A DNA stretch of 64,000 nucleotides from NCBI RefSeq assembly GCF_964340395.1, contig NC_135569.1:10610040-10674039 (forward strand), in the 5' to 3' direction. The stretch is from Glandiceps talaboti (Eukaryota; Hemichordata; Enteropneusta; Spengelidae). Under the pieces are notes generated by a model, which saw nothing but the letters and a program-made list of their open reading frames with translations, did no database searches and was not told the origin of the DNA. The position numbers were made by a program, and so were the translations under genes. Below are positions 55,101-64,000 of this stretch, one piece after another; position 1 is the first letter of the stretch, and every line of letters starts with the position of its first letter.

Positions 55101-56117
55101 TTCTTGAAGATTATTCAGTGTATATATACAATGTGTTCAGATTAACAAACTACTTGACCTGAAACGCACAATTTTTTTAACGCACATGAAATGCAGTTAC
55201 ATATAACCACGGGTAAGGCGTAAATAATTGTCACGTGATTCATGTCATGACTACTGCCTTTCCTCGAAAGAAAAATAACAGTTCATTCGAAAATCAATAT
55301 AACAAGCTGTAGATATTTCGTCGCCTTGTCTTCTTTTATTTGAGCGTTATTCAATACTCCGAAGGTTGTGATCTTTCTTTCGAAGCTTGTAAGGCCAAAA
55401 CAAGGGTATTGAAGTTCTGTCTCATAGTTAACACAGGTTACCATGGTAACATCATTGTACCAGTGTAGTGGCTTAGTAAGAGATACAATCACCTACCTAG
55501 TTACCATGGTGAGGGATTGCAATTGAAATCGGAATGAAGTCAACCGAGGGGAAAATGTAAGCGGAAGTAATTTCATCTAGTTTTGCATTAAGCAAAACAT
55601 TAACAGGGTGGGCACATGGTGAAAACGAGCAATGAACTAGAAAATACAGTGCCTTCAAATACCAATAAGTTGATTCGTTATGTACTTATATTTTATGGAA
55701 CACAATATAGAGCTAATTTTTGAGATACTTGGAACCACAATAACGTGCATGGATAGTAGAGTGTGCAGATTCTCTCGTCCCATCATGATTACCGACTGAG
55801 TGGAAAAGCCATTGTGTTTCGTACATTAAACAGCTATAAACATAGACAATGCTACTTAACAAATCTAGTAATGTCCGAGTCATTAAATGATTTTGCAATA
55901 ACAAAGATGTAGGTTGTACATGATAAACAAACCAACATTACGACTCAACGAACTTGAGCCGTGCTTTGCTTCTATATTCGCTATAATTTCGTTTTGTTTA
56001 ATTCATGGCCGAGAAAAGAGAAATAGTTTGAAGTATAATTTTTTTGGATTTGTCTTATTTTTGTATGCCTGTTCACCAAAGTGAGAACCTGAATTAGGTG
56101 TACTTGAAAATAGACAA
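52131..56117. other. Intergenic DNA without identified genes
   Basis: AT-rich; only short open frames and small palindromes (for example TTACCATGGTAA near 55440). No recognisable gene. Confidence 0.5.
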
Positions 56118-56125
56118 ATGACAAA

Positions 56126-56314
56126 ATGTATGTACGTACGTACGTTTGTTTGTACGTACGTACGTTTGTTTGTATATACGTACGTATGCGTGTTTTTGTC
56201 TGTCTGTCTGTTTGTCCGTCCGTCTGTCTGTCTGTCTGTTTGTCTGTCTCTGTCTGCCTGCCTGTCTGTCTCTGTCTACCTGTTTCTCTGTCTCTGTCTG
56301 TCTGTTTCTCTGTC

Positions 56315-56347
<33 letters not shown>

Positions 56348-56452
56348 GTCTGTCCGTCCGTCTGTCTGTCTGTCTGTCTGTCTGTCTGTTTATCTGTCTG
56401 TCTGTCTGTCTGACTGTCTGTCTGTTTGTCTGTCTATCTGTCTGTCTGTCTG
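56126..56452. repeat. (GTAC/GTTT) and degenerate (GTCT)n microsatellite
   Basis: TACG and TTTG blocks give way to about 260 bases of GTCT with scattered GTCC, CTCT and GCCT variants. The 95 to 118 codon frames here are repeat translations. Confidence 0.96.
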
Positions 56453-57244
56453 TGATGTTCTGTTGTTAAGATAACCGATAGGTTACTATGTTGATATCAC
56501 CTGTGACATATTTGTAGAGGGATCTCTATACCCAAGTGTACATTTTAATTACCGGTTTTCGCAGACGTAAGTATTTCAGATCGTATGGCATCGCATACCA
56601 TATTGACCACGTTCACTTTGTATGGCTAAAAATCATAGAAAATTCGGCGAACAATCCGTCAATATCTCTGAACTAGATGTACATTGACAGGGTCAACCTA
56701 TATTTCACATGGCCATCCGTCTTCCTCTGCAAGGTACGGAGTCATTTTTCAAAAACAGATTTAAAGAATTAACCCGTCGTTTCTGCTTGGATTCTTCAAT
56801 TATGCATGGAATTAAACTGACATGTTACTGAGGACATGTCGCAGAAAGTAGTAGTGGATTACCAATCAATCGTCGTTCACTTCCTGACACAGGTGATGTT
56901 ACATTGCGTTCACAACACAGCCATGACTCCAGGAAGACTAATCATGACTAGAAGTCTTACGCAGCATATAGGGACGTCTAAAAGCTATTTGTATACCCAT
57001 ATAACCATCTTCAATATCTGGTTAGTAATCGGTTTAGAAAATCGACTAAATAATAAACTCCATTGGGTGCCTATTTCGCAACAAAGTGAGCTGCTCTAGT
57101 AGGATTCAAGTGTAGTTTTCAAGTACTGTCATTTAAAGGTTCGTACAATATATGACACTGTGTTTCCATAACACCTAAATATCAATATTTTATGGGCTAA
57201 TACTTCTCTAGTGTGTTGTCATCCTTGCAACCTTTATTAGTCAA

Positions 57245-57410
57245 ATGTTACGCTTTTCCAAAATTTGCCATGGTTGCGCTCTACTTCCTGTCTGTATATG
57301 TACCTTGGGGGTATACATGGTATAAGTTACTTGGTAAATCATAGAACACTACTGCTTTCCTCGATGTCTGAACAACATGAAAAACATCCCTGATTTACAC
57401 TTCGTTCAGG
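57245..57410 (+). repeat. Dispersed repeat family D, copy 2
   Basis: Same orientation as 49077-49250; the block GCTTTCCTCGATGTCTGAAC is identical in both. Confidence 0.85.
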
Positions 57411-57521
57411 CCAGAATAATACGAATGTCATAAGGGGCCTTATCACTGCGAGTGGAAGGAAAAAATAATCAGAAAATGATGAACGTTTTTACCTTCCGCA
57501 ACGAAATGTTATGTTATGCTT

Positions 57522-60725
<3,204 letters not shown>

Positions 60726-61470
60726 TAGGGTTTTCAATTGTTCTAACAAACTTTCGCCCTAAGTAAATATTTATATATTAGCTTTAAATGTGTTTTTTTC
60801 TGTAGTTAAGTTACGTTTTATGTCTTGAAATCTTCATTATGTCCAGCTATGCTGTTTTCTTCGAATAAGATTGTTAGGTTGTATATAACATCTGGTAATA
60901 CATCTTGAGGCTACTACACTCCATTATTGAAGTGACACGCGATATAACGAAAACCCTAATACAAATTCATTTGTATTCACTCATTGGCAGCCTACATTAT
61001 TGAATCTATGCTTTAGATTATACTGAATCTGTAAAGATAATTTACAGCAGGGTTTCATTTATTTATAAACTGTGATAAGGTAACATTAATATGTCATGAT
61101 TTCTATCATGTTTACAGCCAGTATGGACTCACACACAGCGTGAATTTGTCTCTCAATTTAGATATTTGCATACATTGGTTAGTGTTATTTCGTCAGGCAA
61201 CCAAGTGTATGTAATCTGAGTTCTTCATTGTTGATGTACTCTGTAGGGTTTTTTAATTATTAATATGCCATTACAGTGACGTCATCAGATGTATGTATGC
61301 ACTCAATACCCTAGTAAATGATATTTGGTATATCATCAACAAATCTCGGCTTATCTGGAAATGATATACCTTTTCAAAAGGGTTGTCTTTCAAAGGAACT
61401 TTACTAAACCAGGGGAATAACAAATATAGTCATTCAAGTGGTATACTACATTTATCGTATTGTATGCTTG

Positions 61471-61885
61471 CGTGTGTGTGTCTATGTCTGTGTTTTCTGT
61501 GTGTGTGTGTGTGTGTGTGTGTCTATGTCTGTGTTTTCTGTTTGTGTCTATGTCATTGCTTTATATGTGTCTATGTCTATATTTTCTGTGTGTGTCTATG
61601 TCTGTGTTTTCTGTGTGTGTCTATGTCTGTGTTTTCTGTTTGTGTCTATGTGTGTTGTCTGTGTATCTATGTCATTGCTTTATATGTGTCTATGTTTATA
61701 TTTTCTGTGTGTGTCTATGTGTGTGTTTTCTGTTTGTGTTTTTGTCTGTGTCTGTGTTTTATGTGTGTCTATGTCTATGTTTTCTGTGTGTCTATGTTTG
61801 CGTTTCCTGTGTGTGTCTATGTCTACGTCTGTGTTTTCTGCGTGTGTCTATGTCTGTGTTTTCTGTTTGTGTCCATGTCAATATC
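61471..61885. repeat. Minisatellite, unit near 26 bp, with higher-order period
   Basis: Units of the form TGTGTCTATGTCTGTGTTTT plus CTGTG recur about 15 times with variants. A variant block TCATTGCTTTATATGTGTCT occurs at about 61551 and 61672, giving a longer period near 122 bases. The three overlapping open frames of 145 to 242 codons (VSMSVFSVCV type) arise from the repeat. Confidence 0.9.
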
Positions 61886-62704
61886 TTCTGTTATTGATTG
61901 TATTAATGTGGTGTTATGTCGAGGTTTTCCACATGCCTCCAGTAATATTACACGAACAAAAACCACCATTATCACCAATACAATATTATCACGTTACAAC
62001 GATTTCATGCATTTTGCAGTATTTAAATCTCGATTTCTTAAAAGTCAAATCATCTTTACTCAGCCTTGCTTTCAGCCTACTTCGGATAACACACTGACAG
62101 TGTGTGAATAGAATTCTCTAGATTCAATATATTGACACAGTCACACCACTTGTAGTCGACAACCGGAGATATATTGATGTATTTGTCTACAGAACAAAAA
62201 CATTGGTTGTATCTTTTGAAAGCACACCCACGCCCAACACTGTCTAGGTACACTGTAAAAACGTGACGGTAATTCCTTCAAATTCTTTTTCGTAGGTGTA
62301 AATGGCACTTAAGGAACGTAGTTCCATCTGAGAAATTTACTCCCAAAGAAGCTTTTTACTAGGAAAAGTGACCTTCGGCGTAGTCTTTGAGTGTTTTTGT
62401 AAATGTCTTTGGGGTTCGACACGACAATCTCATGTTTCACGCTATCAAGTACAAACGTTATTATTTTTCGGTTATACAGTATTGTATCATGAGTCAAGTG
62501 AGATGTGTGTACATGTAGCCGCACCTGAGTACAGTTAATGGATGATTCTAACATTTAGTCAGATGATCAGGATCGAAAATTCCGTTTACATTTCTGAGAA
62601 AATGTTTTAATGGAATATGAAAATCTGGTAAACACGACGAACGTTTAATCGTATTTGTAAACACTGGTGGATAGAAGCACGCACACATTTGTATATCTAC
62701 TTTT

Positions 62705-62892
<188 letters not shown>

Positions 62893-64000
62893 TATAGAAG
62901 CATACATTTCTCTGTGTCTGCAAACGTCTGCCCAAGCGTCTGCATGCATTAGATTACAAAAACCATGCGAACTAAATGCCACACATTCAAGTACGTATAT
63001 AAAGGTAATATTTTCTGCCTACCACAAACACACTCTCAAATAGTCAGTTTTTCATAATCATTGGTTGCTTATGACCAATGTGCTCCCTGTGAACCAGTCG
63101 TCAACAAATCTCTTTCTGTGTAGATGATTTTGATTCTGCCCTTGGGATCTAGGTTAGAGTTCGTTAAATTTATTCATTGACAGAGGCTCATTAAATGTAG
63201 TCAAGTTTCTATATAAATCACCTGATATTGTATTTACCCATGACAATGCTGCAGACCTTTCAATAAACCTACGGCTGAAAACTTGTTGTCAAGATGAATT
63301 GCCTGTGTTCAATTAATATGAGAAATGTCGCAATATCTCCAGCAGAAAATTGGCAATTAAAGGCGATATAATGTTAGCGTGAGTGCTAGTAAGTATTCGC
63401 TAACCTTCAATTAGAATGTCTTATGTTTTTCAAGTTTCTATTCTCTATGTTCTGAGGTGGCGAGTGAATAGCAAGCATGCTTCTTACACCAAATCTCATT
63501 TGCGTTATTGAGTTATCTGCGGGAGTATGCTCTCATTATCTCACTCGTCCAAAAACTAACTGATTCGACATTCGTTTATGCCTAAGAAAAAACAGTATTT
63601 GGTTCCGGTTACCAGATCCCACCTAGATTTTCAGGCCAACCCTAAACTTATTTTTTACTTATTCGAGAAAAAAATAACATGATGGCGAAAATTGTAAAGT
63701 CTCGCCAGAAATAGTGGATGTGGAAACTGACATCAACTTAAAAAGACAATATAACACTGTTCTTCCAATCTGTAGTGGCTGTACACCTGATGGGAAGAAA
63801 CCAATAACACAGAGACCATATGGAAAACAACGGAAAACATAACTACATGTACCTGAACTAGACACTCACATATGAAAAAAAAATACTTAAAAAATCTAAA
63901 ATAAAGAACCTACCTACCCCACCTATTCTAAAATTGAGCGCAATCGGAACCACACAATTGTTTTGTTAGGCCTTAAATACAACAAGAGATTTGTCCATTC
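62893..64000. other. Window end, no genes identified
   Basis: AT-rich; only short unremarkable open frames. Confidence 0.5.

Noticed and set aside
56836-57099. 87-codon ATG frame (MSQKVVVDYQSIVV...)
   Set aside because: Within the length expected by chance, no domain, no regulatory context.
61383-62111. 242-codon open frame, Cys/Val/Ser-rich, membrane-like
   Set aside because: It is the translation of a 26-bp minisatellite; two other frames are open over the same array.

Overview
This is AT-rich animal genomic DNA: short exons with spliceosomal GT/AG borders, introns and intergenic DNA full of tetranucleotide microsatellites (GACA, GATA, CATA and CTAT types), several families of short foldback elements, and no operon structure. 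The two recognisable proteins are a receptor-type guanylate cyclase and a cationic amino acid transporter, which fit an invertebrate metazoan. I cannot place it more precisely from sequence alone.

Layout. (1) 1-5134, plus strand: the last three exons of a guanylate cyclase gene whose 5' part lies left of the window. They encode 100 residues, the end of the catalytic domain plus a short tail. The conserved GDTVNTASRMES segment reads [12 protein letters not shown], so the catalytic Asn and Arg are Gly and Lys. (2) 5135-14331: intergenic DNA with microsatellites, a hammerhead-like repeat tail and a cluster of CpG-bearing repeats. (3) 14633-17477, minus strand: the three 3' exons of an SLC7A-type cationic amino acid transporter, convergent with the cyclase gene; 587 residues can be read. 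The first coding exon (TM1-2) was not found. (4) 17478-64000: about 46 kb with no gene I can name. It holds many simple repeats, small dispersed repeat families, foldback elements, tandem duplications, a CpG-containing patch with a double CRE at 20169-20188, a minisatellite, and a few open frames that are at most weak gene candidates.

Most long open frames in the window (runs of [24 protein letters not shown] or YIHTYIHT) are translations of microsatellites and are not genes. The cyclase makes (or, if inactive, may modulate) cGMP and the transporter moves Arg/Lys/ornithine across the plasma membrane. Nothing in the sequence links them functionally; they are convergent neighbours.
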